Positions 55,586 through 63,860 of a stretch of 64,000 bases of DNA are shown here, piece after piece. A program made the position numbers and the translations under genes. The stretch is taken from contig NZ_JAMBNR010000003.1 in NCBI RefSeq assembly GCF_023715205.1, forward strand, positions 350,307 to 414,306, read 5' to 3'. The notes under the pieces are model-generated. The model saw nothing but the letters and a program-made list of their open reading frames with translations, was not told the origin of the DNA and searched no databases. Positions within the stretch are counted from its first letter, which is position 1, and each line of letters opens with the position of its first letter. This stretch comes from Mesobacillus maritimus (GTDB lineage: Bacteria > Bacillota > Bacilli > Bacillales > Cytobacillaceae).

Positions 55586-55778
55586 TTTTTATAAAAGACT
55601 TGGTTTGTTTTCAAAAGAGAAATGGTTCGACAAAGCGATGATAAAGAGTTTTGCTAAGGCTAAGGATGGATAAAGATAAAGTTATGATATCGAAATGCTT
55701 GAACTCAAACTAAATAGTAGTGAAATTAGACCGAACAAGATATACTAATGAATGATTAATTTTAGGGGGGATTTTAGC

Positions 55779-56483
55779 ATGCATATCGAAATGTGGACAG
55801 ACTTTGCTTGACCATTCTGCTATATTGGCAAGAGGCGTCTGGAGGACGCACTTAAGAAAATAAATCAACATGTAGAAGTGACTTACCGTAGTTTTGAATT
55901 GGACCCAACTTTGCCTCGTGATGTGAACAAAAACATGTACGAAGCATTGGCAGATAAATATGGCATGAGTATTGAGCAAGCAAAAGCCAATACGCAAAAT
56001 ATGGTGCAAATGGCGAAAGAAACAGGGTTAGAATACAATATGGATTCCTTAATTCTGACGAATACATTTGATGCCCATCGCTTAGTGATGTTTGCGAAAC
56101 AACAAGGCAAAATGCATGAAATGACCGAGCGGATTTTATATGCTTACTTTACAGAATCCAAACATATCGGCGATCATGAAACGCTTGTAGAATTGGCGGT
56201 GGAAGTAGGCTTAGACCGCGAAGCAGTTGCGAACATGCTTGGAAGCGATGAAATGAAAGCGGAAGTACACGAAGACGAAAATCTGGCAAGACAGTACGGC
56301 ATTCGCAGCGTACCGTTTTTCCTTATTAATAAAAAATACGCTTTAACCGGCGCGCAGCCAACTGAAACCTTCGTCCAAGCTTTGCAAAAAGTCCTGGAAG
56401 AAGAAAAAGAAAGTATCACCGTCCTCAATACTGAAGATGGCATCGTCTGCGACGAAAACGGCTGCGAAATCCCGAAAAAATAA
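55779..56483 (+). CDS. DsbA/FrnE-family thiol oxidoreductase with in-frame UGA (candidate selenoprotein)
   Basis: Read through a TGA at 55809-55811 this is a 234-residue protein. AGGGGGG lies eight nt before the ATG. The first residues are MHIEMWTDFA-[UGA]-PFCYIGKRRLEDALKK, then TYRSFELDPTLPRD and on to the end without interruption. The family consensus here is C-P-x-C-Y-I-G-K, so UGA falls exactly on the first catalytic Cys. Helical insert ~60-155, thioredoxin-fold return with IRSVPFFLINKKYALTGAQP (~180), and a C-terminal Cys pair GIVCDENGCEIPKK. A hairpin fitting the bacterial SECIS pattern follows the UGA. Alternatives: a TGC-to-TGA mutation or sequencing error, leaving a pseudogene. selA-D are not in the window. 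Confidence 0.75.
55830..55853 (+). promoter_or_regulatory. SECIS-like hairpin after the in-frame UGA
   Basis: Stem GCGTC / GACGC (55835-55839 with 55845-55849), loop TGGAG with G at loop position 2, extended below an internal mismatch by AAG / CTT. The loop begins 28 nt after the UGA, within the ~16-37 nt range usual for bacterial SECIS elements. Confidence 0.5.
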
Positions 56484-56521
56484 CCTGGTTATTGACTATA
56501 GATAGTTGTTTGTATAAACAC

Positions 56522-56556
56522 AAAAGGAAGCAGAATACTCTGCTTCCTTTTTGTGT
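56522..56556 (+). terminator. Terminator of the DsbA-like gene
   Basis: AAAAGGAAGCAGA / TCTGCTTCCTTTTT stem with ATAC loop. Confidence 0.9.
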
Positions 56557-56618
56557 TCGACAAATTCCGGGGCGTCCCTGTGACTTTTTCGACATAAACC
56601 GGGGCGTCACTGTGACTT
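56557..56618. repeat. CCGGGGCGTCCCTGTGAC repeat, tandem pair
   Basis: TCGACAAATTCCGGGGCGTC and a second unit TTCGACATAAACCGGGGCGT follow head to tail, both continuing CCTGTGACTTT-like. Relatives at 60376 and 63861. The stop codon and last residues (KSQ) of the GGDEF gene lie in the second unit. Confidence 0.78.
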
Positions 56619-57248
56619 TAGCTTTCGCCTGGATTTGTTGTGGTACATTTGTTTGTCGGCTATGCGCAGGAGTTGGTCGAGGGTGTTGCCTTGTTTGGGG
56701 TAGTGTGCGCTGCCGATGGAGGTGGTGATTTCTAGGTTTTCTGGTGAGGTGTTTTTTAGGTTTTGTTGGATTCGGTTGATGGTTTCTGTTAGTGCTTTTT
56801 CTTGGTGAGCTTGTCCTGTTGTTTGGATGAGGATTAAAAACTCGTCTCCTCCCCACCGGGCTACTAAGTCCTTTGGGCCCACACATTTTGCAAGTTCGTC
56901 GGCAATAGTTTGCAAGAACCGGTCGCCAGCTTCATGTCCATAATGATCGTTAATCAGCTTAAAATCATTTACATCAAGTAGAAGAAGTACGAACATTTGA
57001 TGGGCATGTTTTTCAAAATAAGTATCCACAAACCTCCGATTGTACACACCGGTAAGCGCGTCCTTTTCCGAGTAAAACCTGGCAATATCGTATTGCTTGC
57101 CAAACCACCAAGCAAGTCCCAACATAATCGGCAAACCAATCAGTTCCAACATACTGAGCGATCCATCTCGCCAATAATAGTACCCCATATAAATACTGTT
57201 AATAAAAAATACGATAAGAACAGTTATCATTCGGCCTTTAAACTTCAT
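56607..57248 (-). CDS. Membrane-bound diguanylate cyclase (GGDEF)
   Basis: 213 residues from the ATG seven nt after AGAGGTG; the frame extends upstream only through MITE copy 7. Two membrane segments (~7-24, 33-48), then a GGDEF domain (~60-205): DALTGVYNRRF, LLLDVNDFKLINDHYGHEAGD, active site ARWGGDEFLIL, SIGSAHYPKQG and ADKQMYHNK. It should make c-di-GMP from two GTP. The product-inhibition RxxD site is replaced by GPKD. Paired with an HD-GYP gene on the same strand. Confidence 0.88.
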   Translation of the reverse strand: MKFKGRMITVLIVFFINSIYMGYYYWRDGSLSMLELIGLPIMLGLAWWFGKQYDIARFYSEKDALTGVYNRRFVDTYFEKHAHQMFVLLLLDVNDFKLINDHYGHEAGDRFLQTIADELAKCVGPKDLVARWGGDEFLILIQTTGQAHQEKALTETINRIQQNLKNTSPENLEITTSIGSAHYPKQGNTLDQLLRIADKQMYHNKSRRKLKSQ

Positions 57249-57297
57249 ATCCTGACACCTCTTCAGCCCGTCCGACGTATGGTCGCTTTGTCTTGTG

Positions 57298-57477
57298 GGC
57301 TCTTTTCCCAAAGATTGTTGCTTATAAAGGAAATATAGAATGATCTAGCTATGATTCCATTCTAAAAATCGGTTCCAAGATGAGAAAAGAGCTTACAAAC
57401 TAAGTATTTACGCAGAGATAGGCTTATTTCACGTTAAAATCGGTTTTAGGATTTTAACAAACTTTACGAGAACTGCC
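57298..57477 (-). mobile_element. MITE copy 7 overlapping the HD-GYP gene end
   Basis: Starts GGCTCTTTTCCCAAAGATTG, contains ATGAGAAAAGAGCTTACAAA and the hairpin GTTAAAATC/GATTTTAAC, ends ACTTTACGAGAACTGCC. Flanks GTCTTGTG / CTCTTGGA share TCTTG only. The element supplies the last seven codons and the stop of the HD-GYP gene. Confidence 0.85.
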
Positions 57478-58473
57478 CTCTTGGAACTCTTCAACAAGAG
57501 TATCAACTCCCTCACAGCAATGCCCCAATTGGACACCGTCTTGCAATTGCGCACTTTGTCCCGGGCGGAACACCCTCTCTTCTTCTGATTCAAATAAACT
57601 CAAAAACACATCAACAATTTCAGGATCAAATTGTGTCCCTCGATTTCTCTTCATTTCTAACAAGGCAGCTTCTAAATCCACTTCCGGACTATACGTTCGT
57701 TTGGAAGTAATCGCATCAAACGAATCAGCCACCGCCATGATGCGGGCAACTAACGGAATGTCCGTCCCCTTTAATCGATTTGGGTATCCTTCACCATCAA
57801 ATCGTTCGTGATGAGACAAGACAATGTCTAAAATCCCTTCCCGCTGAAAATGCTTCACATGTTTAATCATTTCATAACCGATCACTGGGTGTCGCTTGAT
57901 TACATCATATTCAGAATCCGTTAATTTTCCAGGTTTTAATAGAATCGACTCCGGAATACCGATTTTCCCAATGTCGTGCAACAACCCTCCCATTTTAATC
58001 ACTTCGACCATTTCTTTCGGCAAGTTCATTTTACGGGCAATTTCTGTTGCATAGTACGCGACATTATGTGAATGGCCGGATGTATACGTATCACGGGAGT
58101 CAAGCGCCTTGGATAGAGCAAACACCAAGGAAAATTGCTCTTCTTTTAACCGCTGACTTCGTCTCATATATCCCACGGAAATCGAGACAATGAGGAGATA
58201 AGAAATTCCAATAGTGATCAGCTTCAATATTGTAGGTGCCGGTTCCTGAACGAAACGAAGAAAGACAATAACAATTGTAAAAAAAGAGAGAAACCTATTT
58301 GAACGATCAGAATAGCCGATTCCTAAAAAGATGCTATTTAAAATAAAGACAAGCAAATAGGAATAAACCTCCAACGGTAGAAACAAAAATAGACTATTTA
58401 TGGCCAGTAACGCCCAAAAGCCATAACGAAATATGCGTGGATCATGAAATCTCGTTCTTATTCGGTGAAGCAC
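57454..58473 (-). CDS. Membrane-bound HD-GYP phosphodiesterase
   Basis: 339 residues from a GTG start after GGGGGAGA. About four to five membrane segments (~15-105), then HD-GYP domain (~115-290): SGHSHNVAYYATEIAR, GGLLHDIGKIGIP, KRHPVIGYEMI, SHHERFDGEGYPNRLKG and ADSFDAITSKR. It would degrade c-di-GMP, opposing the cyclase gene downstream. After residue ~300 the tail is acidic with a Cys-Cys pair (GHCCEG). The final GSSRKVC and stop codon are encoded by the inverted MITE, so the original C-terminus was probably cut by the insertion. Confidence 0.9.
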   Translation of the reverse strand: MLHRIRTRFHDPRIFRYGFWALLAINSLFLFLPLEVYSYLLVFILNSIFLGIGYSDRSNRFLSFFTIVIVFLRFVQEPAPTILKLITIGISYLLIVSISVGYMRRSQRLKEEQFSLVFALSKALDSRDTYTSGHSHNVAYYATEIARKMNLPKEMVEVIKMGGLLHDIGKIGIPESILLKPGKLTDSEYDVIKRHPVIGYEMIKHVKHFQREGILDIVLSHHERFDGEGYPNRLKGTDIPLVARIMAVADSFDAITSKRTYSPEVDLEAALLEMKRNRGTQFDPEIVDVFLSLFESEEERVFRPGQSAQLQDGVQLGHCCEGVDTLVEEFQEGSSRKVC

Positions 58474-58809
58474 CTATTCTCCCCCATTCCCAGCAGTTCA
58501 ATCTACTATACGATTTGGGTTGTTCATTCAAATTTTACTATATTAATAGTTAGAACGGTCTATTAATTTCCATTTTTCAAGAAATAGACATATCCCCATA
58601 ACCTTTTTTCCACCAGCATCCCACAGCATCCGTTCGATTTTGATAAAAGAATTCCTCGCAATCCCTCAGGAAAGCAAGAGATACGCCAGTTTACCAAGGA
58701 AATTGACGATGAAAAGTATTCATTATTTAAAAGGATTCTTCGCTTTTATCCGGAAAATATTAAGCACAGGAAAATAAACCTGGCATCTTTTCGGAAAGGT
58801 AGTGATTGT
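58474..58809. other. Gap upstream of the 114-aa gene with an open but start-less frame
   Basis: From the TAG near 58582 to the ATG at 58810 the frame of the next gene stays open for about 75 codons with no ATG/GTG/TTG start and a coding-like look (DKRIPRNPSGKQEIRQFTKE). Either the gene is 5'-degraded or this is chance. Nothing else recognised. Confidence 0.5.
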
Positions 58810-59154
58810 ATGTTTCTAATTATGCTACGACCAAAAGTACCTGCTAAAGCCACCGAAGCCAAAGGAATGCACGCTCAGGAGGCCGTCCGAATTGTTTTAC
58901 AACGAGTGAAGCTGATGACGCTGTTCAAAACGACTGAAAAAGTGGTGAACGAAGCGCGCAAGCTCGTGGAAGAAGGAGTGCTAAAAGCGAAGCAGCATCA
59001 CCGCGTTGCTAGTTTAATCCGAATTCAAATCGAGGAAGTGAAGAGAAAAGTCCGGTCCCTCTCTCCTGCCGCATTACAGTTTATCGGTCCAGGTGATTAC
59101 GTCCAAACTCCACCAAGGAAAGGAGGGAACTTTTCCATTCTTCCTCAAAACTAA
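58810..59154 (+). CDS. Uncharacterised basic helical protein
   Basis: 114 residues; AAAGG about seven nt before ATG. No signal or membrane segment; Lys/Arg/Val-rich, mostly helical (LMTLFKTTEKVVNEARKLVE), ending in a Pro/Gly-rich tail. No domain recognised. The frame is open well upstream of the ATG, so this may be the remnant of a longer gene. Confidence 0.55.
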   Translation: MFLIMLRPKVPAKATEAKGMHAQEAVRIVLQRVKLMTLFKTTEKVVNEARKLVEEGVLKAKQHHRVASLIRIQIEEVKRKVRSLSPAALQFIGPGDYVQTPPRKGGNFSILPQN

Positions 59155-59282
59155 ATAAAGCCGGCTCACAGCATCCTAGGCAAAAGGAGAGCGAGTGAAC
59201 CAGCTACTAAACATAAAAATTATTTGGTTGTAAAATAGATGAACAACCACTCAAAAAAGGTGGCCGCCTTTGGTAAATGTTC

Positions 59283-59310
59283 GCGCTTCTCGGCATCGGG
59301 AAGCGCTTTG
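59283..59310. terminator. Hairpin between convergent genes
   Basis: CGCGCTTC / GGAAGCGCT-type stem, weak T-run; possible terminator of the 114-aa gene. Confidence 0.45.
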
Positions 59311-59372
59311 TGTTAAGAGGCTTGGCTCAGGAAGCCACCAGTAATGATTAACTTCGATTCTTCATTTCCTCC

Positions 59373-60275
59373 TTACCGCTTCAAAAACTCTGCAACAGCT
59401 GCTGCAACTTCAAATCGATCATTTCCGGTTAAGGAAATAATTTTATCTGCTTTTAATCCAGTCGTTGAACCTCCGACAACATACAATTCTTTGGCAATCT
59501 TCCCTGTTGGCAATGCTGCTCTTGTATAAATTGGCGCTTTCAGGCGAGACGCCAACAATTCAGCTGCCGCAAAATCTGGAAAACCACCGATTACAATCGC
59601 TTTATCCAACAAAGCAGTTCCCCCGTTTCCTGGTTGTGCTGGTTTTGGTGTAGGTGCTGGCTTAGCCGGAGCTGGTTTGGGCGTTGGAGTTGGTTTCGGT
59701 GTTGGCGCAGGTTTCGGCGCTGGCTTAGTTGTTGCCTTCTTTTTTAAACCATACGCTTTAACCACACCATTGACATGTCCTTGCGCAATTTTATTAAGAA
59801 TGGAAGTTTGTTTTAGTTTCGCAACATCTGCGGAAGAATCAATGAATAGATTCTCCGTTAAAATCGCATCCATGTTGCTCTCGCGGAGCATATGGAAGTC
59901 CGCTCTCTTCTTTCCTCGATCGCGCACACCGTCTAATTCTTTCATCACTTCAGCATGAAGAATATCTTGATTTCGTTTCGTCACCCCAGCGATTCCGGGA
60001 TAAATAAAAGTTTCAAATCCATTCCCACCACCGGCATTGATGTGAACGGAAATTAAATAATCCGCTTTCCAATTATTCGCCATATCTGTTCGCTGCCGAA
60101 GCGTCACAGTTTTATCTGTCTCACGGCTTAATTTCACTTGGACATTTTCATAGGTTAGCAATAGTTCTTTCATCTTCAAGGCAATCTGCAACGTTAAGTT
60201 CTTTTCCTGAACCCCGCTTCCAACAGCACCAGCATCCGAACCACCATGGCCAGGGTCAATAAAAATCTTCACCAT
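59373..60275 (-). CDS. N-acetylmuramoyl-L-alanine amidase (Amidase_3) with CW_binding_2 domain
   Basis: 300 residues. Amidase_3 (1-~175): zinc ligands His in DPGHGGSDAG, Glu in VQEKNLTLQ and His in LISVHINAGG, catalytic Glu in AILTENLFID. Then a ~40-residue Pro/Lys-rich linker (TPKPAPAKPAPTPKP repeats) and a C-terminal cell-wall-binding repeat 2 (~225-300, VIGGFPDFAAAELLASRL, ELYVVGGSTTGLKAD). No signal peptide, as in CwlC-type enzymes that lyse the mother cell at the end of sporulation, or phage endolysins. It cuts between MurNAc and L-Ala. Confidence 0.9.
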   Translation of the reverse strand: MVKIFIDPGHGGSDAGAVGSGVQEKNLTLQIALKMKELLLTYENVQVKLSRETDKTVTLRQRTDMANNWKADYLISVHINAGGGNGFETFIYPGIAGVTKRNQDILHAEVMKELDGVRDRGKKRADFHMLRESNMDAILTENLFIDSSADVAKLKQTSILNKIAQGHVNGVVKAYGLKKKATTKPAPKPAPTPKPTPTPKPAPAKPAPTPKPAQPGNGGTALLDKAIVIGGFPDFAAAELLASRLKAPIYTRAALPTGKIAKELYVVGGSTTGLKADKIISLTGNDRFEVAAAVAEFLKR

Positions 60276-60375
60276 TTTTGCATCGACTCCTTCTCTCCAT
60301 ACTTATGTAGCAGGAAAGGCTGTATCGTGGGCGATTAGCCAGAAACCAACAATTACCAGATTAATGGTAGGTTTT

Positions 60376-60433
60376 TCGACAAAATTCGGGGAGTATCTGC
60401 AAAATCCGGGGCGTCCCTGTGACTTTTTCGACA
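60376..60433. repeat. CCGGGGCGTCCCTGTGAC repeat, second locus
   Basis: A divergent unit (TCGACAAAATTCGGGGAGTA) followed by an exact one (CCGGGGCGTCCCTGTGACTT), upstream of the amidase gene. Confidence 0.75.
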
Positions 60434-60455
60434 ATATTTCAAAATTAACATAAGA

Positions 60456-60492
60456 AAAAGGGAATCAATCTTTTCAGACTAGTTCCCTTTTA
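60456..60492 (-). terminator. Terminator of the FN3 protein gene
   Basis: AAAAGGGAA / TTCCCTTTT stem with an 18-nt loop; minus-strand T-run TTTTTC. Confidence 0.75.
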
Positions 60493-60523
60493 ACTTCAAT
60501 TAGTTTACGGTCAAGTAGATTAT

Positions 60524-61954
60524 TTAAGGCTTTGCACTGAGCACAGTTGTCCACTTACTGTATATTTTTGTCTCCCCTACCTTTCGATAGGATCTTAGTT
60601 TGTAATAGTAGGTTTTACCCGTTTTTAAGCTACTATTCGTATAATTTAAATTAGGAGTATTCTTTAATAAGGAGTAAGTACCATTACTTGATGTTGCTCT
60701 ATATAACTCATAACCACTAGCCCCAGATACAGAATTCCAAGTTAGTTTAACACTTGTTGAACTTGCCCTGTTAGCTGTAAATTTACCCGGGATTGATGGA
60801 ACCGGCTTAGTACTGACAATTGTTGAATACTTACTATAAACCTTTGAACTACCGACTGTTCTGTACGCTCTAATTTTATAATAATACGTTTTGTTTGTTG
60901 TCAGGCTAGTATTTTTAAAACTAGTTGATGCTGTTGTACCCACCTTAGTATAAGTCCCTGTTTTAGAGCTTGCCCGATAAACTTCATACCCAGTGGCTCC
61001 ACTCACTGCGTTCCAGCTAGTTTTTATACTATTATAAGATGCGGAAGCCGCCTTTAACGAACTTGGCGTTGACGGAATCGGTCTAGTATTAACGACCGAA
61101 CTGTAACTGCTATAGTTTGTTCGAGTCCCTGTCTTATAGGCTCTGATTTTATAATAATATGTTTTACCAGTTGTTAAAGACTTATCAATATAGGATGTGC
61201 CTGATGTCGTTCCCGCCTTGGTGTATGTTCCATTGCTAGATGTAGAACGATAAACCTCATAACCAGACACTCCACTTGCCGCATTCCAACTTACCTTAGC
61301 ACTGTTGTATGAGTTAGAGACTGCTTTAGGACTTGAAGGTGCTACGATAGTTACAGGTTCTTTGTAACTAGGATTAGTAGAGAACCATTTATATTTTGTT
61401 TCGTATGTAGTAGTGTTTACTCCTGAAGCAATCTTTAACAATGGGAACCCTACTGTTTTTTTCACTAAAATTCCGTACCATACTTGAGATTGACCTCCTG
61501 GGTACAACTCAACATCATATTCACCATAGCCTTCTAGATTGCCAGAAAGTGAAGCAGTCTCAACTGGGTTCACCTTCTGTCCACTGGTTGTATAAAAGCT
61601 CTGTCCACTCCATATTACATCGGAAGCATACAAAGGTTCTTCTGGTCCAGATACATATTTTAAATTAAAGCCCAGTAAAATCCATTGTTCATCATACTTC
61701 GGAACTTCATTAAACATATTTTCTTCCGCAACTAGTTGATTAGCTTTTTCTCCTGTAAACAAATCAAACAATTGTAATTCAATTACCTTAGGGCTTTCCC
61801 AATCATATTCTTGAAAAGTAAATTTATGTTTAACCCATGCACTATAAGGGCTGGTGCGATCTCCTACCGCAGCGTGTGCAGTTCCAGTGGTCATCACTAC
61901 ATTGGTTAACAAGAATGTTAAGGCGAAGAATAATATTACTCTATATTTTCTCAT
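60524..61954 (-). CDS. Secreted protein with three fibronectin type III repeats
   Basis: 476 residues from ATG six nt after AAGGAGA; an ATG two codons upstream abuts that site. Signal peptide (1-~28, cleaved after AHA), an N-terminal ~170-residue beta-rich domain of unknown type (DUF4352/telokin-like appearance), then three ~88-residue FN3-type repeats (about 205-475) each with YNSxKxSWNxxSGxxGYEVYR, GTYTK and TYYYKIRAY. FN3 arrays of this kind occur on secreted carbohydrate-active or surface proteins, but no catalytic domain is present. Likely binds cell wall or an external polymer. Confidence 0.82.
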   Translation of the reverse strand: MRKYRVILFFALTFLLTNVVMTTGTAHAAVGDRTSPYSAWVKHKFTFQEYDWESPKVIELQLFDLFTGEKANQLVAEENMFNEVPKYDEQWILLGFNLKYVSGPEEPLYASDVIWSGQSFYTTSGQKVNPVETASLSGNLEGYGEYDVELYPGGQSQVWYGILVKKTVGFPLLKIASGVNTTTYETKYKWFSTNPSYKEPVTIVAPSSPKAVSNSYNSAKVSWNAASGVSGYEVYRSTSSNGTYTKAGTTSGTSYIDKSLTTGKTYYYKIRAYKTGTRTNYSSYSSVVNTRPIPSTPSSLKAASASYNSIKTSWNAVSGATGYEVYRASSKTGTYTKVGTTASTSFKNTSLTTNKTYYYKIRAYRTVGSSKVYSKYSTIVSTKPVPSIPGKFTANRASSTSVKLTWNSVSGASGYELYRATSSNGTYSLLKNTPNLNYTNSSLKTGKTYYYKLRSYRKVGETKIYSKWTTVLSAKP

Positions 61955-62327
61955 GACCATTCTCCTTCAAAAAAATGTCTTATTAATTGTTTTGGCTTTA
62001 AATAGAATGTTCGTTTTGTAATCTTCAAAAACTAGAATACTCTTACTTTCTTGTAATTTGCCGTCTATTTTTTAACAATGCTAACCTTTGTCCAAACTTA
62101 ATTAAACAAACATATTACTTCCCCCTTATTTTTCATCTTAGTATCTTTGCAAGATGAAAATAGGCATTTAGAACCAATACTATTTTACCACGATAGTAAG
62201 CCAACACTTCTAAAATATTTCGACATTAATAAACTGCACTCCCTATTAATGAGGAACAAATCCCTCTATCTTTTAATAGGAAAAAACCGCCACCTTTCAT
62301 CATTAATCTTTTTAATTGACTCACTTA
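61955..62327. other. AT-rich non-coding gap
   Basis: No gene supported. A 62-codon frame starting at 62147 lacks a ribosome site and shows random composition. Confidence 0.6.
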
Positions 62328-62342
62328 CTTACTAATAGTAAG
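62328..62342. promoter_or_regulatory. Operator 1 of the nitroreductase gene
   Basis: Perfect dyad CTTACTA-A-TAGTAAG. Similar TTACTA...TAGTAA boxes bind DUF24/MarR-type quinone and electrophile sensors in B. subtilis. Confidence 0.7.
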
Positions 62343-62356
62343 CTAACATACATGTC

Positions 62357-62371
62357 CTTACTATTAGTAAG
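62357..62371. promoter_or_regulatory. Operator 2 of the nitroreductase gene
   Basis: Perfect dyad CTTACTA-T-TAGTAAG, centre 29 bp from operator 1 and 33 bp from the start codon. Confidence 0.7.
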
Positions 62372-62396
62372 TTTTTAGATAAAGGGGGAAAATAGA

Positions 62397-63044
62397 ATGA
62401 CAACAACAACAACAACAACAACAACAAATCAACCAAGTATTAGTGAAGTAATCAGAGAACGCCACTCTGTTCGAAAATATGATCCAAGTGTTAAAATTCC
62501 ACGTGAGGAAATTGAAGAAATGTTAACAGAAGCTACTCTAGCTCCTTCTTCTAGCAATCTTCAACCTTGGAAGTTTATCGTCATTGACCACCAAGAAGTA
62601 AAGAAAGAACTTCGTCAGATTGCTTATAACCAGGAGCCAGTCGAAACCTCTTCTGCTGTAATTGCTGTTTTAGGCGACAAAGAAATGCATAAAAACATCG
62701 AAAAAGTGTATCGCAGCAATTTTGAGGCAGGGTTCATGGATGAAGCCAACATGCACCGATTGATTGAAAGTGCAAACAATACTTATCCAAATGCCCCAGA
62801 AGAAATTCGCAAAAACATCGCTTCCTTTGACGCAGGATTAGTTTCCATGCAATTGATGCTTATTGCGAAAGCGCGAGGCTATGATACCGTTCCAATGGGC
62901 GGGTTCGACAAGCAAAAATTTGCTGAAAAATTCCAAGTCTCCGACCGCTACATGCCAATCGTTCTAATCGCATTAGGCAAGGCAGCAGCACCCGCATTCC
63001 AAACAACACGCATTCCTACAAAAGAAATCGTCGAGTTTATCTAA
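62397..63044 (+). CDS. Nitroreductase-family flavoprotein
   Basis: 215 residues. Poly-Thr N-terminus (MTTTTTTTTT, from nine ACA codons), then FMN-dependent nitroreductase fold: RERHSVRKYDPSVKIP, LAPSSSNLQPWKFIVI, ASFDAGLVSMQLMLIAKARGYDTVPMGGFD and the end MPIVLIALGKAA. NAD(P)H-dependent reduction of quinones or nitro compounds; the twin operators point to induction by electrophiles or quinones. Ribosome site AAAGGGGG. Confidence 0.9.
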   Translation: MTTTTTTTTTNQPSISEVIRERHSVRKYDPSVKIPREEIEEMLTEATLAPSSSNLQPWKFIVIDHQEVKKELRQIAYNQEPVETSSAVIAVLGDKEMHKNIEKVYRSNFEAGFMDEANMHRLIESANNTYPNAPEEIRKNIASFDAGLVSMQLMLIAKARGYDTVPMGGFDKQKFAEKFQVSDRYMPIVLIALGKAAAPAFQTTRIPTKEIVEFI

Positions 63045-63120
63045 CAAGCAAAAGAGCAGGGAATAGCTTCCTAACAGGTTCGGGACAGAGAGAGAAAACA
63101 GTAAATAACAATACTTTTGG

Positions 63121-63156
63121 AGGTGCAAATTAGTAATCTAATTTGCACCTTTTTTA
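63121..63156 (+). terminator. Terminator downstream of the nitroreductase gene
   Basis: AGGTGCAAATTAG / CTAATTTGCACCT perfect 13-bp stem, TAAT loop, T-run. Nothing else recognised in the 343-bp gap. Confidence 0.92.
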
Positions 63157-63387
63157 TTGTCATATCAACTTTTGTAGTATTTTAAATGCCTTTTTATCAC
63201 CATCATTCGCATTAAAATTAACAATGTTAAAATCATTGCTAAAATTGGGCGGATTAGGTAAGGTCGTTCGCTTAATGTCAAGGGAGCGATCTTGAAGGGA
63301 AAAGGAAAAATTATGCTAAAATAAAAACATAGATTTTGAACGGAATATAAATTATTTTGTTATTTATATATTGAGGGAGAGAGGAAA

Positions 63388-63606
63388 ATGTTGGATAAAA
63401 TTAAAGCATGGCCTGAAAAGGCGGCATTTGCGATGGGTTTAACTTTAATCTTAGGTAGTGCATTGCTGTTATCCTTGTTTTCACTTTTGTTTCCTATTGG
63501 TAATTGGACGATGATGATTGTAGGGGGTATTACTTGGGGGTTTGCTTTCTTATTTATTGCAAGTGCGGCTGATAAAAGAAATTCACGCATTAATAAGAAA
63601 AAGTAA
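63388..63606 (+). CDS. Small two-segment membrane protein
   Basis: 72 residues with GAGAGAGGAAA before ATG. Two hydrophobic segments (~13-36 and 40-60) and a basic C-terminal tail (DKRNSRINKKK). No family recognised. Stands alone; terminator 110 bp downstream. Confidence 0.65.
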   Translation: MLDKIKAWPEKAAFAMGLTLILGSALLLSLFSLLFPIGNWTMMIVGGITWGFAFLFIASAADKRNSRINKKK

Positions 63607-63713
63607 TCTTTTATTCATTGGCTCTACGTATTAACAGATACATTGAAAAAAATACCGTTATTTCATCGAACCCATTCCGTATTAAAGTGAAAAAGCAATA
63701 TTTACGGCAATTA

Positions 63714-63748
63714 AAAATAGCAACTGAATTAGTCAGTTGCTATTTTTA
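63714..63748 (+). terminator. Terminator after the small membrane protein
   Basis: AAAAATAGCAACTGA / TCAGTTGCTATTTTT perfect 15-bp stem. Confidence 0.88.
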
Positions 63749-63860
63749 ATGTTAATTTAATGTCGAGATTTGTGTTAAAAACAATGCGAAATTGTTTGTT
63801 AATAAATGTTTTCTCCCCATCAATCGAATCCGTTAATGCTTCCCTGCTCTACTTGCATGC

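Noticed and set aside
55878..56483. DsbA-like protein starting at GTG 55878
   Set aside because: No ribosome site at that GTG, and it would lack the CxxC active site; homology continues upstream through the TGA to an ATG with a strong RBS.
62147..62335. 62-codon frame upstream of the nitroreductase
   Set aside because: No ribosome site, and its end overlaps the first operator dyad.
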